A stretch of DNA of 64,000 nt from Phycisphaerales bacterium (GTDB lineage: Bacteria > Planctomycetota > Phycisphaerae > Phycisphaerales > UBA1924), in contig JADLFW010000003.1 of the NCBI GenBank assembly GCA_020849615.1, positions 1 to 64,000 of the forward strand, given 5' to 3'. This document shows positions 42,138-50,173 of this stretch, one piece after another. Position numbers and translations under genes: made by a program. Position 1 is the stretch's first letter, and the number at the start of each line of letters is the position of its first letter. The notes beneath the pieces were generated by a model. The model had not been told where the DNA came from and ran no database searches. It saw only the letters and a list, made by a program, of their open reading frames with translations.

Positions 42138-44693
42138 GTGGACCCCAAGCTCTCCGATGAACTCCGCCGTGCCGCCCGCGCCCCGGTCCTCCTGGTGGCC
42201 TCGGATTTCGACGGCACCCTCGCCGACCTCACCCCCACGCCCGACGCCGCCAGCGCCGATGAGTTCTCCCTGCGGGCGCTCCGCATGCTGGCCCGCGCGG
42301 GCCACACCCACGCCGCCGTCATCTCGGGCCGGGCCCTGGCGGAGTTGGCCGGCAAGCTGCGCGTCTCCGCCGACGGCGGCAGGGACGAGGTCCGGCTCGT
42401 CGGCAGCCACGGCATCGAGATCGGCGGCGATGCCGCCCCCCGCCTCAACGAATCCCAGAACGACCTCATGCGGCGACTGCGCCAGCTCGTCGGCGACCTG
42501 GCCGCCGATCACCCCCGGGCCTTCGTCGAGCACAAGCCCGCTTCCATCTCCTTCCACTACCGCGGGCTCGAGCCCGCCGACGTCCAGCGGGCCCTTGAGC
42601 ACATCGGCGCCGCCATCTCCTCGATGGAAGGAGTCTGGCGCCTCGATGGGGTCTTCGTCGTCGAGCTCTTCGTCTCCAGGCCCGACAAAGGCGCCGCCCT
42701 CGATGCCATCCGCAGGCGGGCCGGCGCCTCCGCCGTCGTGTTCTTTGGCGATGACCTCACCGATGAGCACGCCTTCGCGGCCCTCCGCCCCGGCGATGTC
42801 GGCGTCAAGATCGGGCCCGGCCCCACCATCGCCACGGCCCGCATCGCCGCCCGCGGTGACATGGCCGAATGCCTCGACATCCTCCTCGAGGAGCGACGGG
42901 CCTGGCTCGGCTCCCGCCGCATCATCCCCATCCACCACCACGCCGTTCTCTCCGATCAGCGCACCGTCGCCATCGTCGACCCCCGCGGCGACATCTCCTG
43001 GATGTGCCTCCCCCGCATCGACTCCTCCGCCATGTTCGCCTCCATGCTCGGGGTCCCGCGCAACGAGTTCCGCATCCAGCCCGCCGAGCCGGGCCCGCCC
43101 ACGCAGGAATACCTCCCCGACACCTTCATCCTCCGCACCCGCTGGCCCGGCGTCGTCGTCACCGACTACTTCGACTGCTCGGCGGGCCGGCCCTACCAGC
43201 GTGCGGGCCGCTCCGAGCTCATCCGCGTCATCGAGGGCCAGGGCCGCATCAGCATCCGCTTCGCGCCCAAGCTCGATTTCGGCCGCGTCGCGACGCGTCT
43301 GGCCGCCCGCGAGCAGGGGCTCGAGGTCGAAGGCTGGCCCGACCCGGTGGTGCTCTACTCGCCCGGCATCACCTGGAAGATCGAGCCGGAGAACGACCAC
43401 CACATCGCGACCGCGGAGGTCGAACTGGTCGCGGGCGAGCCCCGCGTTCTGGAGCTTCGCTACGGCACCGCCTCGCTGCGGGCGGCGCCCTCGACCGAGC
43501 CCGACCGACGCCGCGACACCGCCCGCTTCTGGTCCGGCTGGGCCGGCACGCTCAAGCTCCCAGCGCTCCGCCCCGACCTCGTCCGCCGCAGCGCACTGGT
43601 CCTGAAAGCCCTCTGCCACGGGCCGAGCGGCGCGATCGCCGCCGCGGGCACCACGAGCCTCCCCGAGCACCTCGGCGGCGAGCGCAACTGGGACTACCGC
43701 TACTGCTGGCCCCGCGATGCCTGCCTCGCCGCCGCATCGCTCATCCGCCTGGGCAACACCGGTGTCGCCATCAAGCTCCTCGACTGGCTCGGCGGTGTAC
43801 TGGAAAGGTCCGATGCCCCCGACCGGCTCCGCCCCCTGTACACCGTGACGGGGTCGCACCTGGGCCCGGAGGCCGAGCTCAGCGAACTCGCCGGGTACGG
43901 CGACAGCCGCCCCGTGCGCGTCGGCAACGCCGCATCCAACCAGGTGCAGCTGGATGTCTTCGGCCCGATCGTCGAACTCGTCGCCATGCTGGCGCAGAAG
44001 GGCGCGCCCGTCACCCCGGAGCACTGGCGCATCGTCGAGGGCATGGTGCAGGCGGTCGCCTCCCGCTGGCAGGAGCCCGACCACGGCATCTGGGAAATCC
44101 GCGGCCCCAGGCGCCACCACATCCACACCAAGTCGATGTGCTGGCTCGCCGTCGATCGCGCCCTGACCGTCGCCGACCTGGGCATGGGCCGCCGCCGCCC
44201 CGACTGGGAACACCTCCGCGAGCAGATCGCGCAGGATGTCCTGGCCAACGGTTGGTCGGATTCGGCCCGGGCCTTCACCGCCGCCTACGGCGAACCCTAC
44301 ATCGACGCCGCCTCGCTCGCGGTGGGGCTGTCGGGTCTCCTGCCCATGACCGACCCTCGCTTCCGCAGCACCGTTGACCGCGTCGCCGAGGAGCTGCTCG
44401 TGGGCCCGGTCGTCTACCGATACCGCTATCCCGACGGGCTGGGCGGCGAGGAAGGCGGATGGTGCCTGTGCACCTGGTGGTTGATCGAATCCCTCGCCGC
44501 GACGGGCCGGCACGCCGAGGCTCGCGACCTGTTCGACCGCCTGTGCGAGTGCGCGGGCCCGACGGGCCTGCTCGCCGAGGAGTTCGACCCCGGCATGGGG
44601 CTCTCGCTGGGCAACTTCCCGCAGGCTTACTCGCACCTCGCCGTCATCAACTCCGCGATCGTGCTGGATGGCGCTCCAACCCGCGGGGCGTGA
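42138..44693 (+). CDS. Trehalose-6-phosphatase fused to a GH15 glucoamylase/trehalase-like domain
   Basis: 851 residues, two enzymes in one chain. The OtsB part (about 1-260) is a HAD phosphatase: nucleophile motif VASDFDGTLAD (D23, D25), VISGRAL, and GDDLTDEHAF acids. The GH15 part (about 270-851) has RNWDYRYCWPRDA, the general acid in GIWEIRG near residue 650, and the general base region LLAEEFDPG with GNFPQAYSH at the C-terminus. This match is closest to bacterial GH15 trehalases. If active, one protein both makes trehalose and could hydrolyse it. GTG 42138 is the start, 5 bases after otsA. Confidence 0.9.
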   Translation: MDPKLSDELRRAARAPVLLVASDFDGTLADLTPTPDAASADEFSLRALRMLARAGHTHAAVISGRALAELAGKLRVSADGGRDEVRLVGSHGIEIGGDAAPRLNESQNDLMRRLRQLVGDLAADHPRAFVEHKPASISFHYRGLEPADVQRALEHIGAAISSMEGVWRLDGVFVVELFVSRPDKGAALDAIRRRAGASAVVFFGDDLTDEHAFAALRPGDVGVKIGPGPTIATARIAARGDMAECLDILLEERRAWLGSRRIIPIHHHAVLSDQRTVAIVDPRGDISWMCLPRIDSSAMFASMLGVPRNEFRIQPAEPGPPTQEYLPDTFILRTRWPGVVVTDYFDCSAGRPYQRAGRSELIRVIEGQGRISIRFAPKLDFGRVATRLAAREQGLEVEGWPDPVVLYSPGITWKIEPENDHHIATAEVELVAGEPRVLELRYGTASLRAAPSTEPDRRRDTARFWSGWAGTLKLPALRPDLVRRSALVLKALCHGPSGAIAAAGTTSLPEHLGGERNWDYRYCWPRDACLAAASLIRLGNTGVAIKLLDWLGGVLERSDAPDRLRPLYTVTGSHLGPEAELSELAGYGDSRPVRVGNAASNQVQLDVFGPIVELVAMLAQKGAPVTPEHWRIVEGMVQAVASRWQEPDHGIWEIRGPRRHHIHTKSMCWLAVDRALTVADLGMGRRRPDWEHLREQIAQDVLANGWSDSARAFTAAYGEPYIDAASLAVGLSGLLPMTDPRFRSTVDRVAEELLVGPVVYRYRYPDGLGGEEGGWCLCTWWLIESLAATGRHAEARDLFDRLCECAGPTGLLAEEFDPGMGLSLGNFPQAYSHLAVINSAIVLDGAPTRGA

Positions 44694-44695
44694 GG

Positions 44696-44701
44696 TACAC
44701 T
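44696..44701 (+). promoter_or_regulatory. Candidate -10 box, leaderless start
   Basis: TACACT ends 7 bases before the ATG at 44709 and overlaps the end of the trehalose gene. Confidence 0.3.
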
Positions 44702-44708
44702 CGCCCGG

Positions 44709-45290
44709 ATGCCGGGGCGGATGTCGTGGCTCCTCGTGATGGTGGGGGTGCTGTCGGGCTGTACGACAGTCATCATCCCGCCCCCGGACCCCGCCGATCC
44801 AGTTGATGTCTGGCTCATCGATTACGGCTACCACGCCGCGCTGGCGCTGCCGGATGGCGAGAACGCAGCCCGCGAGTACGCGTACGGCGAGTGGGACTGG
44901 TTCGCCCTGAACCACGACCGCTGGTACCGCCTCCCGCTGCTCATCTTCCCCCGGCCCGCCGGGGTGGGGCGGGGCGCGGCGACCATCGAACTCGGCCCGG
45001 GCGCCATCGCGGGCCGGCCGGGCCCGGACGGAATGCAGGTCATGCCGATCCGTGTGGCCCGCGCGCGGGCCGCAGCGCTGCGAAGTCGGCTTGATGAACT
45101 CTTCGCGCGCGGGCCCGTCCGCCTCAACGAGCGCTACGGCATGGAGTTCGCCCCCTCGGAAGCCTGCTATTCGGCCGTGAACAACTGCAACGCGGAGGTG
45201 GCCGACTGGCTCCGCGAACTGGATTGCCGGGTGCTGGGCCCGACGTTCTTCGCGGAGTTTGAGGTCCGGCCCGCGCCCGCCCGGCGCTGA
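44709..45290 (+). CDS. Lipoprotein, DUF2459-like
   Basis: 193 residues. Signal peptide with lipobox GVLSGC. The mature part (VDVWLIDYGYHAALALPDG, EYAYGEWDWFALN, ACYSAVNNCNAEVADWL) resembles the DUF2459/TIGR02117 group, proteins with a His and a Cys that recall a papain-like or amidase fold, though I am not certain. ATG 44709 precedes a hydrophobic core; 44721 is an alternative. Confidence 0.5.
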   Translation: MPGRMSWLLVMVGVLSGCTTVIIPPPDPADPVDVWLIDYGYHAALALPDGENAAREYAYGEWDWFALNHDRWYRLPLLIFPRPAGVGRGAATIELGPGAIAGRPGPDGMQVMPIRVARARAAALRSRLDELFARGPVRLNERYGMEFAPSEACYSAVNNCNAEVADWLRELDCRVLGPTFFAEFEVRPAPARR

Positions 45291-45362
45291 AGCTGGCCGG
45301 GCCCGCGCCTATGCTTGGCCCCAAACACGCAAAAGCCCCCTGAAACCAAGGAGTTGCCACCG

Positions 45363-45833
45363 ATGGAGACCACCCTCATCATCCTCAAGCCCGACGCCGT
45401 CCAGCGCGGGCTCATGGGCCGCATCCTCACCCGCTTCGAGGACAAGGGCCTTCAGATCGTCGGCTGCAAGCTCATGCAGATCTCCCAGCAGCTCGCCGCG
45501 ACCCACTACGAGGCCCACCAGTCCAAGCCCTTTTACCCCGGGCTGGTCCGTTTCATGACCAGCTCGCCCGTCCTCGTCATGGCCGTCCGCGGCAACGGCG
45601 CCATCACCATCTGCCGCAACATGATGGGCGCGACGTTCGGCTCCAAGGCCGCCCCCGGCACCATCCGCGGCGATTTCGGCGTCTCCAACAGCTACAACCT
45701 CATCCACGGCTCCGACAGCCCCGAGGCCGCCGAGCGCGAGCTCAAGCTCTTCTTCGCCCCCGGCGAGGTCCTCTCCTTCACCCGCGCCGTCGAAACCTGG
45801 GTTTACGACATGGCGGGCGGCAAGCCCGAGTAA
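45363..45833 (+). CDS. ndk: Nucleoside diphosphate kinase
   Basis: 156 residues, slightly longer than the usual ~140 by a C-terminal extension. TLIILKPDAVQRGLMG, PFYPGLVRFMTSSPV and the catalytic His in NLIHGSDSPE are intact. It balances NTP and dNTP pools using phospho-His. AAGGAG 10 bases before ATG 45363 is the Shine-Dalgarno. The gene is followed by an intrinsic terminator shared with csrA on the other strand. Confidence 0.97.
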   Translation: METTLIILKPDAVQRGLMGRILTRFEDKGLQIVGCKLMQISQQLAATHYEAHQSKPFYPGLVRFMTSSPVLVMAVRGNGAITICRNMMGATFGSKAAPGTIRGDFGVSNSYNLIHGSDSPEAAERELKLFFAPGEVLSFTRAVETWVYDMAGGKPE

Positions 45834-45891
45834 CCGGCCCGGTCAGGCCGGCTCGGGACGGTTCGATAACCAACGCACTTCGAGCGCAGGC

Positions 45892-45922
45892 AAAGGGCCC
45901 GTCCATCCGGACGGGCCTTGTT
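45892..45922. terminator. Bidirectional terminator between ndk and csrA
   Basis: AAGGGCCCGTCC-ATCC-GGACGGGCCTTG forms a strong stem with T/A-rich ends on both strands (TTGTTC on the plus side, CCCTTTG on the minus). It serves both convergent genes. Confidence 0.75.
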
Positions 45923-45985
45923 CATGCGCAAATGCCACAACCCGCGCGGGCCCAATGCCGCGCTGCGCCGAGTTTCCCGGCTCAC

Positions 45986-46213
45986 TTACTGGGCCGCCGC
46001 GATCGACGCCGGCTTGATCGTGCCGATCACCTCGGGCGGCTGGCTCACGATCTGGTCGGCGATCTCCCGGCGGTGAATCTCGACATCACGCGGGAAGTCG
46101 AAGGCCACGCGCACCCGCTCGCCCTTGATCGATGCAATCCGGATCACCCCCAGCGGGTTCCTCGGATCACCAATGACGACTTCCTCGCCCTCCCGACGTG
46201 TGATCACCAACAT
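45986..46213 (-). CDS. csrA: Carbon storage regulator CsrA
   Basis: 75 residues. MLVITRREGEEVVIGDP is the conserved first strand, followed by IRIASIKGERVRVAFDFP, with Arg at the usual RNA-contact position (RDVEIHRREI). CsrA dimers bind GGA in mRNA hairpins to control translation. ATG 46213 is preferred over the upstream GTG because it starts the conserved strand and has GGATGGGAG 7 bases upstream. The leader has a GGA-loop hairpin, suggesting autoregulation. Confidence 0.93.
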   Translation of the reverse strand: MLVITRREGEEVVIGDPRNPLGVIRIASIKGERVRVAFDFPRDVEIHRREIADQIVSQPPEVIGTIKPASIAAAQ

Positions 46214-46220
46214 CGCCACG

Positions 46221-46229
46221 CTCCCATCC
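46221..46229 (-). promoter_or_regulatory. Shine-Dalgarno of csrA with two GGA motifs
   Basis: GGATGGGAG, 7 bases before the csrA ATG, contains GGA that a CsrA dimer could occupy and so block ribosome entry. Confidence 0.45.
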
Positions 46230-46306
46230 TGGTCGCTTGCTCCATCAGACCCGACCCACCAACAGGGGTTATACCACCCCGATACCCCTGATGGAAGTCC
46301 ATCGGC

Positions 46307-46320
46307 GTGCGTTCCCGCAC
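46307..46320 (-). promoter_or_regulatory. GGA-loop hairpin in csrA leader
   Basis: On the minus strand GTGCG-GGAA-CGCAC, a perfect 5-bp stem presenting GGA in the loop, is the classical form of a CsrA-binding site, about 95 bases upstream of the csrA start. Confidence 0.5.
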
Positions 46321-46359
46321 TGCCGACGAGATAACGCGCAGGTGCCCTTCGTCGTGCTC

Positions 46360-46387
46360 ACTGTATGCCGTACAAAATACGAATCAA
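46360..46387 (-). promoter_or_regulatory. Candidate csrA promoter
   Basis: Minus-strand TTGATT and TACAGT are 16 bases apart in a locally AT-richer stretch. The transcript would have a leader of about 140 bases containing GGA motifs. Confidence 0.45.
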
Positions 46388-46428
46388 CGCGCAAGGACAG
46401 CCACCCCGCGGCTGGTCCCCGCGCCGAC

Positions 46429-46701
46429 TCATTCGACCGACTGCACCGCGGTCACTTCCGGGACATGCTCTTTCAGGTTCCGCTCGATCCCCATCTGGAG
46501 CGTCATGGAACTTGAAGGGCACCCCACACACGCTCCGTGCAGCCGGATTCGGACGACTCCCTCGGCGGTGACATCAACCAGCTCCAAGTCGCCGCCGTCG
46601 GACTGCACGGCGGGACGGATCAGGTTCAGCACTTTCGCGACGCGGTCGCGCACCGGGTTAGCCGCCTGCGATGTGAGCGAGCTTGGCATCGCGTTGATCA
46701 T
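46429..46701 (-). CDS. NifU-like (Nfu) iron-sulfur scaffold protein
   Basis: 90 residues, stand-alone C-terminal NifU domain that holds or transfers Fe-S clusters. LNLIRPAVQSDGGDLELVDV, then the CxxC pair in LHGACVGCPSSSMTL. The ATG at 46701 is used; 46689 is possible. It is divergent from the JAMM-like lipoprotein gene and upstream of csrA on the same strand, but csrA appears to have its own promoter. Confidence 0.92.
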   Translation of the reverse strand: MINAMPSSLTSQAANPVRDRVAKVLNLIRPAVQSDGGDLELVDVTAEGVVRIRLHGACVGCPSSSMTLQMGIERNLKEHVPEVTAVQSVE

Positions 46702-46741
46702 AGGAACCCCGCGCTCCCGCTCCAAACGGCCACCGCGTTTC

Positions 46742-46747
46742 TACACT
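46742..46747 (+). promoter_or_regulatory. Candidate -10 box, leaderless start
   Basis: TACACT ends 7 bases before the ATG at 46755, the same arrangement as at 13701 and 44709. Confidence 0.35.
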
Positions 46748-46754
46748 GCCCGCC

Positions 46755-48275
46755 ATGACCGCCCCTTCCTCCGCACGCGCTGGCCTCCTCCGCCTCTCCG
46801 CCGCCGCCCTCCTCGCGCTCCTCGCCCTGGGCGGCTGCACGGGTGATGCCTCCCGCATCTCCGCCGATCCTCTCATGGACATGCGCAACCCGGACCTCTC
46901 GATCAAGGTCCGCTCCGAGGCGGTCACCCGCGCCTGGAACGCCGCCCCTCCCGGCTCCGCCGAACGCGAGGTCGCCCGCAAGGCCCTCAAGGACATGGTC
47001 TGGGCCACGACCGCCCCCGCCGATGTCCGCCTCAAGGCCGTCGAGACCCTGCTGGATGACCCCGACCCCGCGGGCCTCGCCGACGCCCGCGAGATGGCCC
47101 GGCTCCGCCTCGCCACCGAGCCCTCCCGCCCGATCGTCGTCGCCATCGCCGAGCGAGCCGCCGAGCGCGGCTGGACCGAGTTCGTCCCCGCGCTCGTCCG
47201 CAGCTACGCCCGCCCCGTGCCGGGCCTGGCCGAAACCGAGCGCGCCGAACGCATCGCCATCGAGACGCTCTCCCCCGGAAAGCCCGTCGAACGCGTCGCC
47301 TTCGATGTCTTCCTCAACCCGCCCGCCGATGAAGCGCCCTACGGGCAGCGCTGGGACCAGCGGGCCCGGGCCGACGCCTGGGATGTCCTGGACCGCATCG
47401 ACAACAACGGCGCCTGGCGCCGCCGCGCCATCGCCGAAGGCGTCGGCGCGGGCTCGCCCGTGCTCGAGCAGCTCCGCGCCGGGCTGCGCGACCTGCGCTG
47501 CCTCCCCCGCACCGGCGATGAACTGATCTGGCTCGATTCACTCCTCGACCCCGCCAAGCCCGAGAACCGCCGCTGGTGGGCCGAGGCGGCCGCCGCCATC
47601 GCCGCCGTCGACGCCGTCAAGGCCCCGCAGCTCGAGCTCCGGCACGCCGAGGTCATCCGCTGGGCCAAGGCCCGCCGCCCCGAGCAGCTCTCCCGCTCGC
47701 GCGAAGACCTCCTGTCCGATCTCCGCCAGCGGCTCTCCGACCGCCGTCTCTTCCGCCGCGTCGCCGAGTCCACCGACTTCGTCCGCCCCGCTCGGGAGGA
47801 CCTCGCCCACTGGGCCGATTCACTCACATGGGCCGACCTGCTCACCGTCATCATCATCGATGACCTCGTGCGCGAGCCCGCGGTCACGGCCCTGCTCGCG
47901 CAGCAGATCGCCCTCGACCGCCGCGACACCACCACCGAGTACGGCGGGATCCTCGAGATCATCGGCGGCGAGCCCCGTGTGTCGCTCTACCCGCCCCGCG
48001 CCAGCACCCGACTCGGCGATGCCCGCTTCATCGCCTCCGAGGACATGATCCAGCGCTCCGACCGGGGACTCGCCCACTACCACTTCCACGCCCAGTCCGA
48101 CCGCAACGACCGCGCCGCCGGGCCCAGCGATGAAGACCTCCGCTACGCCCGCAGCCACGGACGCACCTGCTTCATCCTCACGATGATCCGCAGCGGCGTC
48201 GCCGACTTTGATATCTACCAGCCCAACGGCGTCGTGCTCGACCTGGGCGAACTGAAACTCCCGGCGCAGCGGTGA
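46755..48275 (+). CDS. Lipoprotein with helical repeats and a JAMM-like C-terminal domain
   Basis: 506 residues. Signal peptide with lipobox ALGGC. Residues about 40-330 are helix-rich and HEAT-like (ADVRLKAVETLLDDPDP and similar units). The C-terminal ~120 residues carry TEYGGILEI, then HYHFH (441-445), then GPSDEDLRYA with Ser458 and Asp461. The order Glu, H-x-H, about 12 residues, S-x-x-D matches the JAMM/MPN+ metalloprotease signature with a slightly long loop. A zinc isopeptidase or deubiquitinase-like activity is only inferred. No partner gene is obvious. Confidence 0.6.
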   Translation: MTAPSSARAGLLRLSAAALLALLALGGCTGDASRISADPLMDMRNPDLSIKVRSEAVTRAWNAAPPGSAEREVARKALKDMVWATTAPADVRLKAVETLLDDPDPAGLADAREMARLRLATEPSRPIVVAIAERAAERGWTEFVPALVRSYARPVPGLAETERAERIAIETLSPGKPVERVAFDVFLNPPADEAPYGQRWDQRARADAWDVLDRIDNNGAWRRRAIAEGVGAGSPVLEQLRAGLRDLRCLPRTGDELIWLDSLLDPAKPENRRWWAEAAAAIAAVDAVKAPQLELRHAEVIRWAKARRPEQLSRSREDLLSDLRQRLSDRRLFRRVAESTDFVRPAREDLAHWADSLTWADLLTVIIIDDLVREPAVTALLAQQIALDRRDTTTEYGGILEIIGGEPRVSLYPPRASTRLGDARFIASEDMIQRSDRGLAHYHFHAQSDRNDRAAGPSDEDLRYARSHGRTCFILTMIRSGVADFDIYQPNGVVLDLGELKLPAQR

Positions 48276-48320
48276 CCACCCACGGCCGTCCCCGGCGCAG
48301 GTGCCCCGCGGACGCGTGAA

Positions 48321-48803
48321 TCAGATGGACTTGACCAGCGCGGCCCGACTCGCCAGCTCGGACCACGGCGTCGGCAGCACCTCCGCCAGGTCCAGCAGCA
48401 CCGCATCAAGCTCCGGCCGGTTGACCGAGGAGATCAGGCTGTTGTGGTGCGCGAGGGCGGCCGCGATGGCGATGTAATACGCCGCGACGCCCGTCAGCTC
48501 CGTGTCCGGGCCCGGCGCTGTGGTGACAGCCTGCTTGCCGGCATCCTTGAACGCGACGATCTCGTCCAGCGAGGCCCGTCCCTGAACAAGCTGTTCGACC
48601 GGCGAGGCCAGCCCCGCAAAGGGGGGACGCTTGAGCGTCCCGGCAAACCAGGACTTACCCGCCGAGGACCGGAGGCGCTCGATCAAGGGGTCGACGCGGC
48701 GCTTGGGCCCGGAGATCCCCAGCTTGAGCAGGCGCGTCGCCTGCGAGGAGTCAAGCTGGGCGAAGCTGGCGTTCACATCAGATGGGAGAGGGTTGGTGTT
48801 CAC
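48321..48803 (-). CDS. Hypothetical partner of the adjacent sigma factor
   Basis: 160 residues, no known family identified. Soluble and helical, with a low-complexity-free core: RLLKLGISGPKRRVDPLIERL, LDEIVAFKDAGKQAV, YYIAIAAALAHHNSLIS, LLDLAEVLPTPWSELA. No membrane segment and no ZAS-type His/Cys motif, so it is not a classical anti-sigma factor. Its start overlaps the sigma factor stop by 4 bases, so the two are translationally coupled and probably act together. Confidence 0.65.
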   Translation of the reverse strand: MNTNPLPSDVNASFAQLDSSQATRLLKLGISGPKRRVDPLIERLRSSAGKSWFAGTLKRPPFAGLASPVEQLVQGRASLDEIVAFKDAGKQAVTTAPGPDTELTGVAAYYIAIAAALAHHNSLISSVNRPELDAVLLDLAEVLPTPWSELASRAALVKSI

Positions 48804-49489
48804 GGGGCGATGCCTTCCAGGAGCGACCGGATCTCGCCGTCAAGGTCATCCGCCGAGCCGTCCCGCGCAACCAGATCACGCAGCACGGAGCGGAACTTTC
48901 GCTGAGCGGTACGGGCCATCACGGCCGCACGCGGGGGATCGACTCCGAAATCAACCGCAAACCCCGCGTAAGGCTGCTCCTGGTAGTAATGCAGAAGAAA
49001 GATGTGCCAGTGGTCCGCCAGACCTTCATCTTCGCAGACTTTTTGCGTTTGCTCGAGCGCCCGCCGGATCAGGGAAACCACGTAGGCCCGGTCAAACTCC
49101 TGCTCCGGGTTACCGGCCGGTGACGCCGATTCCGCCCCAAGGGCCTCGACCGAGTCGTTGCGCTGCCGTTTGCGGCGGAGTTCCTTAAGGTAAAAGCAGA
49201 ACGCGTTGATCATCCAGCGCCGCAGCCGCATGCCGCTCTTGCGCCATTCATCAAAGAACCCCGACTTGCCCAGACGGTCGGCCAGGAACCCCTGCACCAC
49301 CTCATCGGGGTCCCCCAGCCAGCGGTCGCGGCTGCCCAGGAAATACACCCGCAGCGGCCACGCGTAAACGCTCATGATGTGCTGATTGAGGTCGCCCCGG
49401 CCCGCCTCGCCTTCCTGCAGGCGGGCGTCGATCCAGGTCATCATGGTGGCGGGAAAAACATCCTGGGCCACTCGGGACACCTCCTGCAC
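48800..49489 (-). CDS. ECF-like RNA polymerase sigma factor
   Basis: 229 residues. Region 2 is recognised in MSVYAWPLRVYFLGSRDRWLGDPDEVVQGFLADRL (split here), with the conserved DPDEVVQGF helix. MRLRRWMINAFCFYLKELRRKR follows at the end of sigma2 and a helix-turn-helix-like sigma4 near the C-terminus (WHIFLLHYYQEQPYAGFAVDFGV). It is larger than typical ECF factors. GTG 49489 is used; ATG 49444 is an alternative. The overlapping downstream gene may encode a regulator. Confidence 0.75.
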   Translation of the reverse strand: MQEVSRVAQDVFPATMMTWIDARLQEGEAGRGDLNQHIMSVYAWPLRVYFLGSRDRWLGDPDEVVQGFLADRLGKSGFFDEWRKSGMRLRRWMINAFCFYLKELRRKRQRNDSVEALGAESASPAGNPEQEFDRAYVVSLIRRALEQTQKVCEDEGLADHWHIFLLHYYQEQPYAGFAVDFGVDPPRAAVMARTAQRKFRSVLRDLVARDGSADDLDGEIRSLLEGIAP

Positions 49490-49575
49490 CCCTGTTCATG
49501 TTATCCGCCGCCGGGCAGCCGGGCCTTGAATATCGCCCCGATTGTCCCCTCCCGCACCACGATCCCTCATCCCGG

Positions 49576-50139
49576 CTACCGGCTCTCCGCAATCCCCATC
49601 ATCGCGTCCAGCAGCCTCCGCGGCTCCTCCGCGATCCGCAGCCCCGTGCGAAAATCCAGCCTCAGGAACCCCTCCCCGCGCGCGTGCTCCAGGAACCCCA
49701 CCAGGCGGTCATAGAACCCCTCGGTGTTCAGCATCCCGACCGGGCTGGTGTGCAGGCCAAGCTGGGCCCACGCCATCATCTCGAAGAACTCATCCAGCGT
49801 GCCGTAGCCTCCCGGCAGGGCCACGAACCCATCCGCCATGTCCGCCATCATCTTCTTGCGCTCGTGCATCGTCTCGACCACCCGCAGGTCCTTGATGTGC
49901 CCGTGGGCAACCTCTTTGTCCACCAGCTGCCGCGTGATCACACCCACCACCTCGCCGCCCGCCTCCAGCACGCCATCGGCGACATCGCCCATCAGGCCCC
50001 GGCTGCCCCCGCCGTAGACCAGCGAGATCTTCCGCTCCGCCATGGCCCGGCCCAGCCCGCGCGCCGCCTCCCGGTACGCGGGCCGGGCCCCGGAGGCGGA
50101 CCCGCAGAACACACACAGGCGTGAGATCGTCGTGCTCAT
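49576..50139 (-). CDS. LOG family protein (TIGR00730)
   Basis: 187 residues. CVFCGSASGARPAYREAARGL and YGGGSRGLMGDVA at the N-terminus, then the signature PGGYGTLDEFFE with MMAWAQLG. Proteins of this family release free nucleobases from nucleotide monophosphates (LOG) or bind Rossmann ligands as in lysine-decarboxylase-annotated homologues. The reaction in bacteria outside cytokinin producers is often purine nucleotide cleavage. It lies 34 bases downstream of the transporter gene, same strand. Confidence 0.92.
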   Translation of the reverse strand: MSTTISRLCVFCGSASGARPAYREAARGLGRAMAERKISLVYGGGSRGLMGDVADGVLEAGGEVVGVITRQLVDKEVAHGHIKDLRVVETMHERKKMMADMADGFVALPGGYGTLDEFFEMMAWAQLGLHTSPVGMLNTEGFYDRLVGFLEHARGEGFLRLDFRTGLRIAEEPRRLLDAMMGIAESR

Positions 50140-50173
50140 CCGCAGCCCAGCGTAGCGGGGCGCCGGCCCGGCT

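Noticed and set aside
42033..44915. 960-codon open frame antisense to the trehalose genes
   Set aside because: Its translation is rich in Gly, Ala, Asp, Glu and Val as expected of the complement of GC-rich codons, and it lies fully opposite two well-supported enzymes.
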